64,000 nt of DNA from an uncultured Pseudoclavibacter sp. GTDB lineage: Bacteria > Actinomycetota > Actinomycetes > Actinomycetales > Microbacteriaceae. Below, in pieces: positions 42,123 to 50,953 of this stretch. The stretch is taken from positions 8,529-72,528 of the forward strand of contig CAMIMS010000003.1 of NCBI GenBank assembly GCA_946221025.1. Direction: 5' to 3'. A model generated the notes under the pieces. The model had not been told where the DNA came from and did not search any database. It saw only the letters and a list, made by a program, of their open reading frames with translations. The translations under genes and the position numbers were made by a program. The stretch's first letter is position 1; every line of letters starts with the position of its first letter.

Positions 42123-43797
42123 CACCAGTCACGCCGAACCCCAGGCCACCGTTGCTGCCGAGCGCGTGACGTCCTCCTCGCACAGCGCACAGACGACACC
42201 GGTCAAAGCCCCGGTCAAGGAGGGCGGCTTCATCGCCGGCGCATCGAACTACCTCGACCAGCGCACGGGACTGTCGGTCGCCGTCAAGGAGTTCGGTCGC
42301 AAGATCTTCCCCGACCACTGGTCGTTCATGCTCGGTGAGGTCGCGCTCTACAGCTTCATCGCGATCCTCCTCTCGGGCGCGTTCCTGACGTTCTTCTTCG
42401 ACCCCTCGATGGCGCATTCGCGCTATGAGGGCTCGTACGTGCCGCTCAAGGGCGTTGAGATGTCGGCCGCAATGCGTTCAACGCTCGACATTTCGTTCGA
42501 TGTGCGCGGTGGCCTGCTCATGCGCCAAGTGCACCACTGGGCAGCGCTGCTGTTCGTCGCCTCAATCGGTGCGCACATGCTTCGCGTGTTCTTCACGGGC
42601 GCGTTCCGTAAGCCGCGTGAACTCAACTGGGTGATCGGTTTCGTGCTGTTCGTCCTCGCGATGGGTGAAGGCTTTACCGGTTACTCGCTGCCCGACGACC
42701 TGCTCTCGGGCAACGGTCTTCGAATCATTGACGGCATGGTCAAGGGCATTCCGCTCATCGGAACTTGGATTTCATTCCTGCTCTTCGGTGACGAGTTCCC
42801 GGGCGAGAACATCGTGGGCCGTCTGTACTCGCTGCACATCATGATCCTGCCGGCGCTCGTGATCCTGTTCATCGCGCTGCACCTCGTGCTCATGGTGATT
42901 CACAAGCACACCCAATGGGCAGGACCGGGTCGCACCCAGCAGAACGTCGTCGGTAACCCCGTCCTGCCGTACTTCGCCGCGAAGGCTGTCGGCTTCATGT
43001 TCCTCGTGCTCGGTCTGATCTTCTTCATCGCCTCGATGTTCGCGATCAACCCGATCTGGAACTACGGACCCTACGACCCCTCCCCCGTGTCGGCAGGTAC
43101 GCAGCCTGACTGGTACATCGGATTCGCAGATGGTGCGCTTCGTCTGATTCCGCCGGGGCTGGAATGGCACCTGCCGGGGAACACGGTTTCGTTCGCGATC
43201 CTCATTCCCCTCCTCACCCTGATGCTGTTCCTCGGCCTCGTTGCGGTCTACCCGTTCATTGAGGCGTGGATCACCGGGGATCAGCGAGAGCACCACCTGC
43301 TCGACCGTCCGCGTAACGCGCCCACTCGCACGGGCATCGGTGTGGCCGGCGTGATCTTCTACGCCGTCATGTGGGCTGCGGCAAGCTCCGACCTCATGTC
43401 GACCCACTTCGGGTTCGCCATGGAGCACGTGATTCACTTCCTGCAGTTCTCACTGTTCGCGGGCCCCATCCTCGGGTTCTTCATCACGAAGCGAATTTGC
43501 ATCGCGCTGCAGAAGTCCGACCGCGCTCGGGTCCTCCACGGTGTCGAAACCGGCCACGTGCTGCGTCTTCCGCACGGTGAGTTCATTGAGCGTCACGCTG
43601 AACTGTCGGATGAGGAGCGCTGGGAGCTCGTGTCGTACAACGACTACGCGCCGCTTGTGCTTCGTCCGGATGAGAATGGGAAGATCAGCGGGAAGGCCCG
43701 TCGCCGCGCGGCACTCTCACGCTGGTTCTTCGAGGACCGCATCGAGCCGGTGACGCGTACCGAGCTTGAGCGGGCGCAACTCGAGTCGCACCATTAG
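42115..43797 (+). CDS. qcrB: Cytochrome bc1 complex cytochrome b subunit
   Basis: 560-residue quinol-oxidising subunit. Heme-binding His pairs occur in MRQVHHWAALLF and SLHIMILPALVILFIALH; the Qo region includes a PPGLEWH-like SFADGALRLIPPGLEWHLP context. It has an N-terminal extension and a soluble C-terminus of about 120 residues, both typical of actinobacteria; this subunit is the target of Q203-type inhibitors in mycobacteria. ATG 42115 is the homologous start. Confidence 0.96.
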   Translation: MPSTSHAEPQATVAAERVTSSSHSAQTTPVKAPVKEGGFIAGASNYLDQRTGLSVAVKEFGRKIFPDHWSFMLGEVALYSFIAILLSGAFLTFFFDPSMAHSRYEGSYVPLKGVEMSAAMRSTLDISFDVRGGLLMRQVHHWAALLFVASIGAHMLRVFFTGAFRKPRELNWVIGFVLFVLAMGEGFTGYSLPDDLLSGNGLRIIDGMVKGIPLIGTWISFLLFGDEFPGENIVGRLYSLHIMILPALVILFIALHLVLMVIHKHTQWAGPGRTQQNVVGNPVLPYFAAKAVGFMFLVLGLIFFIASMFAINPIWNYGPYDPSPVSAGTQPDWYIGFADGALRLIPPGLEWHLPGNTVSFAILIPLLTLMLFLGLVAVYPFIEAWITGDQREHHLLDRPRNAPTRTGIGVAGVIFYAVMWAAASSDLMSTHFGFAMEHVIHFLQFSLFAGPILGFFITKRICIALQKSDRARVLHGVETGHVLRLPHGEFIERHAELSDEERWELVSYNDYAPLVLRPDENGKISGKARRRAALSRWFFEDRIEPVTRTELERAQLESHH

Positions 43798-43805
43798 ATC
43801 AACGA

Positions 43806-43838
43806 GTTGGGGCTGAGGGATTCTCCCTCAGCCCCAAC
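43806..43838. terminator. Strong bidirectional terminator
   Basis: Perfect 15-bp stem (arm GTTGGGGCTGAGGGA) with a TTC loop, eight bases after the qcrB stop and downstream of the convergent glycosylase gene. Confidence 0.85.
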
Positions 43839-43912
43839 TTGCATGAGCGGGCACATCCTCGTCACGGAGTCTTGCCGTCCCCCGCGTCATGAGGCAGGTT
43901 CGTCCGTGGCAG

Positions 43913-45031
43913 TCATGTCGCGAGCCACGGATGAGCGTTGAATGCGCGCACGAATGCCGCGCGCGAACGATTCGACATCGCACGGGAATCCTCGAAGGGC
44001 GTGAGTTCAAGTCTGGATTTGACGCCTGACCCGGCACGCCGCCATGTTGCCCGCGCCTCGGAGCGCTCGATCGCGAGCCCCCGAAACACACCATTGCGCC
44101 CCGGCACCGTAGCTTGCTCCTGTGCTTTCGTCAGCAAGAACGCGCGATCGCCATAGCCGAGGACGAGCTCGTCGAATCCTGGCGTGAGCATCGCACGGTC
44201 AGCGGCTTGAAGAACTTCACCGTGCGCATCGGCAATGGCTGGATCACACCAAGCGGGCGAATCATTAACGGTGACCTCGGCGAGTCCTGTCGTCGCCGCC
44301 GGCAAGGCGGCGCGAATCTCCTTCAGGCTGAGCTTTGTCCACCAGGCAAAATCACGAATGGTTGCCGGCCCGTGCGACCTGAAGTACCGGTTGAGCCACT
44401 CACTGATGGCTGCGATCCGGTCTCCGTTGAAACGCGCCTCGAGCGTCGAGTCAGGCGGAAGGTACTCCGCGGCCATCACGATCCGCTGCTCCCCCACCTC
44501 GTCATCCCAGGGACCGTATGCGAGTCGGCCCTCCATCATGAGAGTGGAGATGAAGTGATATGTCCGACCACTCTTCATCTCTTCCCCACCCTCCGACCAC
44601 GCACACGCGAGCTCCGCCCGTGTGAGACCTTGCCGCGTGTCCGGTTGAGCGTCCAGGGCTTGATGTGCGGTGTCGATGATGCGCGTCAGGGTGGGAGCAT
44701 CAACACCCTGATTGGCTCGTCGGCGTTGCAGCTCAGTCGTGAACGAAGGTCGAAGCAGGTCATTCATCCAGGCGAGATCGTCCGCGTGGACGGCGAATAC
44801 CGTGCCGCGCATCGGATATCCCCGGACAATCTCGCCAGCTGACATCGCGTCAGTCACGGCCGTCGCGGTGCCCCCGGGGACTCGTAGAGCGATGCTCGCG
44901 ATCACTCCGGGCAGGTCTTGGCCTTGGGCGCAACCAAGTCGGGCAACGGCCTCGGACGGATGCGCAGCGGACGGCGCCGCGAGGCCGGTCGAAACGATTC
45001 GCTGACGGATGAGGTCGGTACGAGGGCTCAC
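43913..45031 (-). CDS. Winged-helix DNA-binding protein, AlkZ-like DNA glycosylase
   Basis: 372-residue HTH_42 superfamily protein of tandem winged helices. The QGQ at residues 36-38 (LGCAQGQDLPG) fits the catalytic QxQ motif of AlkZ-type glycosylases, rather than the QxD of YcaQ/AlkX. Other family motifs are RGYPMRGTVFAVHADDLAWM and the C-terminal LTPGFDELVLGYGDR. AlkZ relatives excise bulky alkyl adducts and unhook interstrand cross-links, giving self-resistance in producers; in a non-producer the role is probably general alkylation repair. GTG start decided by a -10 box six bases upstream. Confidence 0.8.
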   Translation of the reverse strand: MSPRTDLIRQRIVSTGLAAPSAAHPSEAVARLGCAQGQDLPGVIASIALRVPGGTATAVTDAMSAGEIVRGYPMRGTVFAVHADDLAWMNDLLRPSFTTELQRRRANQGVDAPTLTRIIDTAHQALDAQPDTRQGLTRAELACAWSEGGEEMKSGRTYHFISTLMMEGRLAYGPWDDEVGEQRIVMAAEYLPPDSTLEARFNGDRIAAISEWLNRYFRSHGPATIRDFAWWTKLSLKEIRAALPAATTGLAEVTVNDSPAWCDPAIADAHGEVLQAADRAMLTPGFDELVLGYGDRAFLLTKAQEQATVPGRNGVFRGLAIERSEARATWRRAGSGVKSRLELTPFEDSRAMSNRSRAAFVRAFNAHPWLAT

Positions 45032-45037
45032 GCCCTC

Positions 45038-45043
45038 ACGGTA
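45038..45043 (-). promoter_or_regulatory. -10 box (TACCGT), leaderless-type
   Basis: On the minus strand TACCGT ends six bases before GTG 45031. Confidence 0.55.
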
Positions 45044-45120
45044 ACAACGTCACTCACCCGGCTCGCACACCACTTCGGGTGGGTATCTGAACGTCCGCAG
45101 GGCTCTCAATTGCGGGTTTC

Positions 45121-45138
45121 GGCGATCCTGGGATCGCC
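45121..45138 (-). terminator. Hairpin after the MDMPI/DinB gene
   Basis: GGCGATCC-TG-GGATCGCC, perfect, 22 bases beyond the stop; lacks a U-tract, so a weak terminator at best. Confidence 0.35.
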
Positions 45139-45160
45139 GCAGCCGTGAACGCGACCCGAA

Positions 45161-45730
45161 TCACCGACCCGCGAACGCGAGCAGGGCGGCCCGGGCCGAA
45201 CCATCTGCCGGGCTTTGGGCAGGTCCAATCGTGCCCTCACGTCGAAGTCGCTCGATGATTCCGCGTCCTGTGTCGAGCAACTTCAACGCCAATGCCTCAC
45301 TGAGTTCGGGAACGGCACCCGCGTGCTCCAGGTCGAGGGCGTGAAGCACCATCTCGAGGCATCGGAGCGTCAGAAGCTCCTCGGCGGTGAGCACCCCGAC
45401 GCTGTGCTGTACCTCCGTGGTGGGTTCGAGGTTCGCGAGAAACGCTCGCAGGTACGCCTCTTCGGTTTCAAAGATGCTGCGAGGCTCGGGGCTTCCGAAA
45501 TCCATCGTGCGCGTCGCCTCCGCTGCTTCGGCATCCCCTTCGCTCGCCCGGATTCGGTAGCGCCGGGCCTGCCCGTTCACGTGGCTGACGAGATCACGCG
45601 CAGTCCACTCCCCACAGATGGCCTCATCCGCCGACAGAGCCCCGTCAGGGAGTGTCTGGAGTGCTGTACGCCACACATCTTCCGATGGCTGAAGGAGCTG
45701 GCCGATCAGATCCCGCATGGATTCGATCAT
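45161..45730 (-). CDS. Maleylpyruvate isomerase N-terminal/DinB-like protein
   Basis: 189-residue helical-bundle protein. GEWTARDLVSHVNGQARRYR carries the MDMPI signature with a possible metal His; a second His occurs in MVLHALDLEHAG. Mycothiol-dependent thiol transfer is possible from the family but not shown. It is the second member of this superfamily in the window (the other at 32960). ATG 45730 has a -10 box six bases upstream. Confidence 0.78.
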   Translation of the reverse strand: MIESMRDLIGQLLQPSEDVWRTALQTLPDGALSADEAICGEWTARDLVSHVNGQARRYRIRASEGDAEAAEATRTMDFGSPEPRSIFETEEAYLRAFLANLEPTTEVQHSVGVLTAEELLTLRCLEMVLHALDLEHAGAVPELSEALALKLLDTGRGIIERLRREGTIGPAQSPADGSARAALLAFAGR

Positions 45731-45736
45731 GCAACG

Positions 45737-45742
45737 AACCTA
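45737..45742 (-). promoter_or_regulatory. -10 box (TAGGTT), leaderless-type
   Basis: On the minus strand TAGGTT ends six bases before ATG 45730. Confidence 0.55.
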
Positions 45743-45776
45743 CGGGAAATGCGTCGACGCCACGGGATACGGCAAT

Positions 45777-45812
45777 CGGCGTCCAGCCCCGATCAATTGG
45801 GGCTGGACGCCG
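45777..45812 (-). terminator. Terminator of the ctaC-ctaD-ctaF operon
   Basis: Perfect 14-bp stem (arm CGGCGTCCAGCCCC) with an 8-base AT-rich loop, just after the ctaF stop. Confidence 0.75.
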
Positions 45813-45835
45813 ATGCTCAGGCCAGAGGCTTCAGC

Positions 45836-46255
45836 TCAGTGCTTGAAGTCACCCGTGTAGTACTGGAACACCCAGCCGAGAATGCCGATCACCAGCAGCG
45901 GTGCCGCGAAGAACACGACCCACCATCCCACCGCGATTCCGAACAGAATCACGCCGATCGCGACCGAGCAGACGAGGGGCCACCAGCTCGACGGTGGGTA
46001 GAAGCCGAGGTCTTCATCTGCGTCTTCGATGTTGGCGTCGAGACGATCTTCCGGCAGCGGGCGGTTACGGAACGGCTTGCGCTCGACACCCAGGTAGAAG
46101 CCGACGAACGCCGAGAATGCCGCCAGCAGGAAGAAGCAGACCGCTCCCACCCATTCGACCTGGCCGTTCTCAATCGACGTCCACGCGGTGTAGCCGACAC
46201 CAACGATGAGGTAGAAGACGATCAGGACGTTGAAGATCGTTTGCGTGCTCTTCAT
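45836..46255 (-). CDS. ctaF: Cytochrome c oxidase subunit IV (actinobacterial)
   Basis: 139-residue four-helix membrane subunit found only in actinobacterial aa3 oxidases. MKSTQTIFNVLIVFYLIVGV at the start and EDLGFYPPSSWWPL in the middle loop are diagnostic. It lies 6 bp after ctaD and stabilises the oxidase. Confidence 0.95.
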   Translation of the reverse strand: MKSTQTIFNVLIVFYLIVGVGYTAWTSIENGQVEWVGAVCFFLLAAFSAFVGFYLGVERKPFRNRPLPEDRLDANIEDADEDLGFYPPSSWWPLVCSVAIGVILFGIAVGWWVVFFAAPLLVIGILGWVFQYYTGDFKH

Positions 46256-46261
46256 GAGGTG

Positions 46262-48004
46262 CTAGCTGACCTTTCCAGTCTCTTCTTCGACAACAGGGGC
46301 GTCGGGCGCATCCTTCGCCGGACCCTGCCCGACCGGAATCATCGCTTCGGGGTGGTTGAGGTCGAAGGCGGGGCGCTCCGAACGGATGCGCGGGATCTCA
46401 GTGAAGTTGTGACGCGGCGGCGGGCAGCTGGTTGCCCACTCGAGCGAGCCACCGTAACCCCACGGGTCGTTGACCGTCACCTTCGGGGATCGGGTCATCG
46501 TGAGGATCACGTTCAGGAAGAACGGAATCATCGAGATCGCGATGGTCGCGGCACCGATGGTGGACAGCTGGTTCATCCACGCGTAGCCGTCCTCAGGCTG
46601 GTAGGTGGCGTAGCGGCGGGGGAAGCCCATGACACCGAGCCAGTGCTGAATGAGGAAGGTCATGTTGAAGCCAACGAACAGGATCCAGAACTGGATCTTG
46701 CCGAGTCGCTCGTTGAGCATCCTGCCCGTCCACTTTGGCCACCAGAAGAAGAAGCCGCCGAACATCGCGAAGACGATGGTGCCGAAGAGCACGTAGTGGA
46801 AGTGCGCGACGACGAAGTACGTGTCAGACACGTGGAAGTCGAGCACGGGCGAGGCGAGGATGACGCCGGTCAGACCACCGAAGACGAAGCACACGAGGAA
46901 GCCGAGCGAGTACAGCATCGGCGTCTCGAAGGTGATCGAACCGCGCCACATAGTGCCGAGCCAGTTGAAGATCTTCACACCCGTCGGGACCGCGATGAGC
47001 ATCGTCATGAGGGCGAAGAAGGGCAGCAGCACCGACCCGGTCACGTACATGTGGTGCGCCCACACCGAGGCCGAGAGCGCAGCGATCGAGATCGTCGCGT
47101 AGACGAGCGTCTTGTACCCGAAGATCGGCTTGCGGCTGAACACCGGGAAGATCTCGGAGACGATGCCGAAGAACGGCAGCGCGAGCACGTACACCTCGGG
47201 GTGGCCGAAGAACCAGAACAGGTGCTGGTAGAGGATCGCGCCGCCCGCGTCGATGTCGTAGATGTGCGTGAGGAACACGCGGTCCATGAGCAGACCGAAC
47301 CAGGCGACCGCGAGCACCGGGAACGCGAAGAGCACCAGGATCGAAGTGATCAGCGTGTTCCAGGTGAAGATCGGCATGCGCCACATGGTCATGCCCGGGG
47401 CGCGCATCGTGATGATCGTGGTGATGAAGTTGACCGCACCGAAGATCGTGGCGAAACCGGTTGCGGCAAGGCCCGCCACCCAGAGGTTGCCGCCAATGCC
47501 CGGCGAGAAGGTCTGCGTCGAGAGCGGCACGTATGCCGTCCAACCGAAGGCCGCCGCACCGTTCGGGGTGAGGAAGCCCATCACGGCGACGACCGAGCCG
47601 GCCGTGTACAGCCAGTAGCTGAACGCGTTCAGGCGCGGGAACGCCACATCCGCCGTACCGATCTGCAGCGGCACGAGCGCGTTCGCGAAGCCCGAGAACA
47701 GCGGCGTCGCGAACATGAGCAGCATGATCGTTCCGTGCATCGTGAACAGCTGGTTGTACTGCTCCTTGGTATTCACCAGCTCCAGGCCCGGCTCAAATAG
47801 CTGGGCACGGATGACAAGGGCGAGCACACCACCGATGCAGAACCACACGAACGACGAGACCAGGTACATGTACCCGATCTTCTTGTGGTCAGTCGTGGTG
47901 AGCAGATCGATGATGAGGTTGCCCTTGCGGCCGACACTGCGGCTAGGGACGTCGTGCGCCTGCGGAACATTCTGTGTTCCGGGCTGATTCAGGGTCGCAG
48001 TCAT
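46262..48004 (-). CDS. ctaD: Cytochrome c oxidase subunit I
   Basis: 580-residue catalytic subunit with 12 membrane helices that binds heme a, heme a3 and CuB. FWFFGHPEVYVLALPFFG (CuB His and the cross-linked Tyr), SVWAHHMY (two CuB His) and HFHYVLFGTIVFAMFGG (the heme a and a3 His pair) are complete. The C-terminal 60 residues are hydrophilic. Same operon as ctaC (18 bp upstream) and ctaF. Confidence 0.97.
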   Translation of the reverse strand: MTATLNQPGTQNVPQAHDVPSRSVGRKGNLIIDLLTTTDHKKIGYMYLVSSFVWFCIGGVLALVIRAQLFEPGLELVNTKEQYNQLFTMHGTIMLLMFATPLFSGFANALVPLQIGTADVAFPRLNAFSYWLYTAGSVVAVMGFLTPNGAAAFGWTAYVPLSTQTFSPGIGGNLWVAGLAATGFATIFGAVNFITTIITMRAPGMTMWRMPIFTWNTLITSILVLFAFPVLAVAWFGLLMDRVFLTHIYDIDAGGAILYQHLFWFFGHPEVYVLALPFFGIVSEIFPVFSRKPIFGYKTLVYATISIAALSASVWAHHMYVTGSVLLPFFALMTMLIAVPTGVKIFNWLGTMWRGSITFETPMLYSLGFLVCFVFGGLTGVILASPVLDFHVSDTYFVVAHFHYVLFGTIVFAMFGGFFFWWPKWTGRMLNERLGKIQFWILFVGFNMTFLIQHWLGVMGFPRRYATYQPEDGYAWMNQLSTIGAATIAISMIPFFLNVILTMTRSPKVTVNDPWGYGGSLEWATSCPPPRHNFTEIPRIRSERPAFDLNHPEAMIPVGQGPAKDAPDAPVVEEETGKVS

Positions 48005-48022
48005 GCGCGTCGCTCCCAGTTC

Positions 48023-48967
48023 CTAGTTCTCGCTGTTGCTTTGCGACTGGCCCTCTTCGGTACTGGAGGGCGCCGGAGTCGTGGTCAGAAGCTTCGGGTT
48101 GCGGTTGTACTGGTCACCGGGTGCTTCTTCGCCCGGCTTGATGACCTGACCGGACTCGCGCACCGATGCGATGTAGGCGTTGTACTCCTCCTGGGATACA
48201 ACGTGCACCTCGAAGAGCATCATCGCGTGGTACTCACCGCACAGCTCCGCGCACTTACCGATGTACACGCCCTCACGCTCAGTGTGGATCGACATCGAGT
48301 TGGTCTGGCCGGGGATGGTGTCCTTCTTGTAGAGGAAGTCAACGACCCAGAACGAGTGCGCCACGTCGCGCGACTTCAGGTCAATCTTCACGTTCGCGTT
48401 GACCGGCAGGTACAGCTTCGGCAGCTGGTCGTAGTCGATGTCGTCGCCGACCTGCTGCGCCTGAATACCCACGGTGTAGACCCCCGAGTCGTACTGGCTG
48501 TTCGGGACGTTCAGGTAGTTGAAGTCCCACGCCCACTGCTTGCCGTACACCTCAACGTGCACGTCAACCTCTTCGGCGGCGTACGCCTCTTCAATCACGG
48601 CCTGCTCGCGAGCCGTGAAGGCAAAGAACGCGCCGACGAGCACGATCGGAATCGTGGTGAAGAGGATCTCGATCGGCATGTGGTAGCGCATCTGGAAGGG
48701 AAGGCCCTTCTCGCCCTTGCGGCGACGGTACGCGATGGTCGCCCAGATGATGAGGGACCAGACGAGAAGACCAACGCCGAGCAGGACGATCCACGAGTTG
48801 ACCCAGAACGTCTGAATGGTGTCGGAGTGGTTCGTCACCGGCCCTTCGGCTCCGCCCTGGTTACCGGGCATGAACCCATCCATCTGCTGCTGGGTGCAAC
48901 CCGCCAGGACTGCAACCAGCACGAGTGCAGTGGGAACCACTGCCCATCCGGAGCGTTTTGTGCGCAC
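48023..48967 (-). CDS. ctaC: Cytochrome c oxidase subunit II
   Basis: 314-residue lipoprotein: signal peptide and lipobox VLAGC (Cys24), two membrane helices (about 55-80 and 98-118), then a cupredoxin domain with CuA ligands His204, Cys239, Cys243, His247 and Met250. It receives electrons from QcrC. GTG start with AAGGGG five bases upstream. The C-terminal 30 residues are Ser/Thr/Gln-rich. Depends on LspA and Lnt, both encoded in the window. Confidence 0.96.
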   Translation of the reverse strand: MRTKRSGWAVVPTALVLVAVLAGCTQQQMDGFMPGNQGGAEGPVTNHSDTIQTFWVNSWIVLLGVGLLVWSLIIWATIAYRRRKGEKGLPFQMRYHMPIEILFTTIPIVLVGAFFAFTAREQAVIEEAYAAEEVDVHVEVYGKQWAWDFNYLNVPNSQYDSGVYTVGIQAQQVGDDIDYDQLPKLYLPVNANVKIDLKSRDVAHSFWVVDFLYKKDTIPGQTNSMSIHTEREGVYIGKCAELCGEYHAMMLFEVHVVSQEEYNAYIASVRESGQVIKPGEEAPGDQYNRNPKLLTTTPAPSSTEEGQSQSNSEN

Positions 48968-49003
48968 ACCGACCCCTTCGAGACGTCTCAGCTAGTTAGA
49001 ACC

Positions 49004-49009
49004 AGTGTA
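49004..49009 (-). promoter_or_regulatory. -10 box (TACACT) of ctaC operon
   Basis: TACACT on the minus strand, 36 bases before the ctaC GTG; the leader of about 30 nt contains the ribosome site. Confidence 0.5.
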
Positions 49010-49033
49010 TCGGGATTGAAGACGCTGAGAGTC

Positions 49034-49045
49034 CCCTGATCAGGG
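49034..49045. promoter_or_regulatory. Perfect palindrome CCCTGATCAGGG upstream of ctaC
   Basis: 12-bp perfect dyad 24 bp upstream of the ctaC -10 box, with a weaker CTGAG-ATCG-ATCAG at 49058-49071. Its core recurs upstream of ctaE. Confidence 0.4.
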
Positions 49046-49067
49046 CGCGTTTTCTCCCTGAGATCGA

Positions 49068-49433
49068 TCAGTGGAATGAATCGCCACACGCACAGCTGCC
49101 AGTGGCGCTCGGGTTGTCGATCGTGAAGCCCTGCTTCTGAATGGTGTCCTCAAAGTCGATCGTGGCGCCTTCGAGATAGGGCGAGCTCATCGGGTCGATG
49201 ATGACTTCCACGTCGTCGAAGTCCATGATCGCGTCACCCTCGAGCTCTCGTTCGTCGAAGTAGAGCTGGTAGATGAGGCCGCTGCATCCGCCCGGCTGCA
49301 CGGCGATGCGAAGGCGCAGGTCGTCGCGACCTTCGCGGCTGAGGAGATTCTTGACTTTGTCGGCCGCGGCCTGCGTAATGGCGACTCCGTGCGCCTGCTC
49401 GGTCATGGCGATTCCGGTGAGTGCTTCTGTCAT
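49068..49433 (-). CDS. erpA: Iron-sulfur cluster insertion protein ErpA
   Basis: 121-residue A-type Fe-S carrier. The three cluster Cys are conserved: Cys50 (QPGGCSGLIY), Cys114 and Cys116 (GSCACGDSF). An N-terminal extension of about 13 residues precedes the core. It lies just upstream of ctaC in the same direction, a common actinobacterial order, and may supply clusters to respiratory enzymes. AAGGAG lies five bases before ATG 49433. Confidence 0.93.
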   Translation of the reverse strand: MTEALTGIAMTEQAHGVAITQAAADKVKNLLSREGRDDLRLRIAVQPGGCSGLIYQLYFDERELEGDAIMDFDDVEVIIDPMSSPYLEGATIDFEDTIQKQGFTIDNPSATGSCACGDSFH

Positions 49434-49489
49434 GGCGGCTCCTTCCGTGGGTGTTCAGCCTTCAACGCGCGAGGGCGCTCGAAGATTCC

Positions 49490-50920
49490 TCAGTCTCCCG
49501 CGACGCCCGCACTTCGACCGCGGGCGTTCATGCGCACAAGGAACAGCGCCTCGCTGAGGATCGCGCGGCGAAGCACTCCCAGGTGCTGCGATTCGTTGGG
49601 GCTGTGCGCCATGGTGAGGGGGTCTTCCACACCCGTGACGAGGATCTCCGCATCCGGAATCATCTCGAGGAAGTCGGTAATGAATGGGATGGAGCCACCG
49701 ATACCGGTGAGTTCGGGGTCGGTTCCCCAGCCATCACGCATCGATTCACGCATGACCGTGACCGCTTCACCGTCGGTGTTCGCGAGGAATGGGCTACCGG
49801 CGCTGAGGTTCTCAATCTCGATGGCAGCGCCGAAGGGGGCGTGCGAGCGGAGGTGTTCCTCGATCGCGCGCGCCGCGTCTTCCGCGGTCTGACCGGGCGC
49901 AATTCGGCACGAGACATGCACGCGAACGCTTGGCAGAAGCGTGTTCGATGCGTTGGCGACATCGGGAGCATCAATGCCGGTGATCGTGATCGCCGGCTGG
50001 TTCCACACCCGCGAAAGCACCGGGCCCGAACCGATCAACTGGACGCCGTCGAGGAGATCGGCATCGGCGCGGTATTCGTCGGCGTCGCGCTCGGGGACGG
50101 GTGCCTCGTGCGTGCGCAGGCCCGCGACGGCGACCGAACCCGCGTCGTCCCAGAGAGTCGACAGCAGCTTGATAGTCGCGAGCATCGCATCCGGCACCGC
50201 TCCCCCGAACATGCCCGAGTGCCAGGCGTGCTCGATGGTGCGCACGCGCAGGTCGAAGGCAACGTTTCCGCGCAGCGAAACGGTGAGACCGGGAACGGTC
50301 GCCGACGGGTTGTCCGAGTCCGCAACGATGATCGCGTCGGCCTTCAGGTCATCAAGGTGCGCGCGGAGGGTGTTCCGGAAGCTGCCGGATCCGCTCTCTT
50401 CCTCGCCCTCAATGAAGACGTTGAGACCGAGCCCGAAGTCATCACCGAGCGCGTCCCGTACGGCTTCGATGGCCGCGACGTGGGCGATGACTCCCGCCTT
50501 GTCGTCGCTGGCGCCGCGCCCGTACAGCCGCTCTCCCCTCAGGGTCGGCTCGAATGCCGGCGTGTCCCAAAGTGCAGCGTCGCCCTCTGGTTGCACATCG
50601 TGGTGCGCGTACAGGGTGACCGTGGGAAAACCCGGCTTCGCCGGGCGCACGGCAATCACGCTCGGCCGACCGTCGTCGCCCGCATCCGTTTGATGGGTGA
50701 AGACTCCGACGCGATCAAAGACACCGGTCGCCGCGAACAGCTCACGGACCCGGTCCGCGCTCTGATCGAGCAGCGTCGGGTCACGACCCTCCCAGGAGAC
50801 CGAGGGGATGCGCACGAGATCACCAAGGCGCGCGATCGTGTGCGCCATGTTCTCGGAAACGCGCGCTTCGAGGTCGTTCTCGAGAGCTGAACCAGGTACC
50901 TGCGAATCGGAGTTGGCCAT
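49490..50920 (-). CDS. M20 family dipeptidase
   Basis: 476-residue zinc peptidase. YAHHDVQPEGD, LYGRGASDDKAGV, FIEGEEESGSGSF and the final HSPNESQHLGVL provide the metal ligands and catalytic Glu. Length and the insertion after the catalytic domain match bacterial CNDP-like dipeptidases. ATG 50920 is supported by a -10 box (TAAGCT) seven bases upstream, so the longer frame is not used. It is upstream of erpA in the same direction, spaced 56 bp, and divergent from the DUF3043 gene. Confidence 0.9.
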   Translation of the reverse strand: MANSDSQVPGSALENDLEARVSENMAHTIARLGDLVRIPSVSWEGRDPTLLDQSADRVRELFAATGVFDRVGVFTHQTDAGDDGRPSVIAVRPAKPGFPTVTLYAHHDVQPEGDAALWDTPAFEPTLRGERLYGRGASDDKAGVIAHVAAIEAVRDALGDDFGLGLNVFIEGEEESGSGSFRNTLRAHLDDLKADAIIVADSDNPSATVPGLTVSLRGNVAFDLRVRTIEHAWHSGMFGGAVPDAMLATIKLLSTLWDDAGSVAVAGLRTHEAPVPERDADEYRADADLLDGVQLIGSGPVLSRVWNQPAITITGIDAPDVANASNTLLPSVRVHVSCRIAPGQTAEDAARAIEEHLRSHAPFGAAIEIENLSAGSPFLANTDGEAVTVMRESMRDGWGTDPELTGIGGSIPFITDFLEMIPDAEILVTGVEDPLTMAHSPNESQHLGVLRRAILSEALFLVRMNARGRSAGVAGD

Positions 50921-50927
50921 GTCGATA

Positions 50928-50933
50928 AGCTTA
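50928..50933 (-). promoter_or_regulatory. -10 box (TAAGCT), leaderless-type
   Basis: On the minus strand TAAGCT ends seven bases before ATG 50920. A plus-strand TAGAGT (50932-50937) overlaps it and may serve the divergent gene. Confidence 0.5.
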
Positions 50934-50953
50934 GAGTTCACCTTCTGAGAGGC

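Noticed and set aside
45215..47800. Long plus-strand open frame of 861 codons
   Set aside because: It is antisense to ctaF and ctaD, both clear respiratory genes, and its product is Arg/Glu/His-rich low-complexity sequence typical of the shadow frame of high-GC genes.
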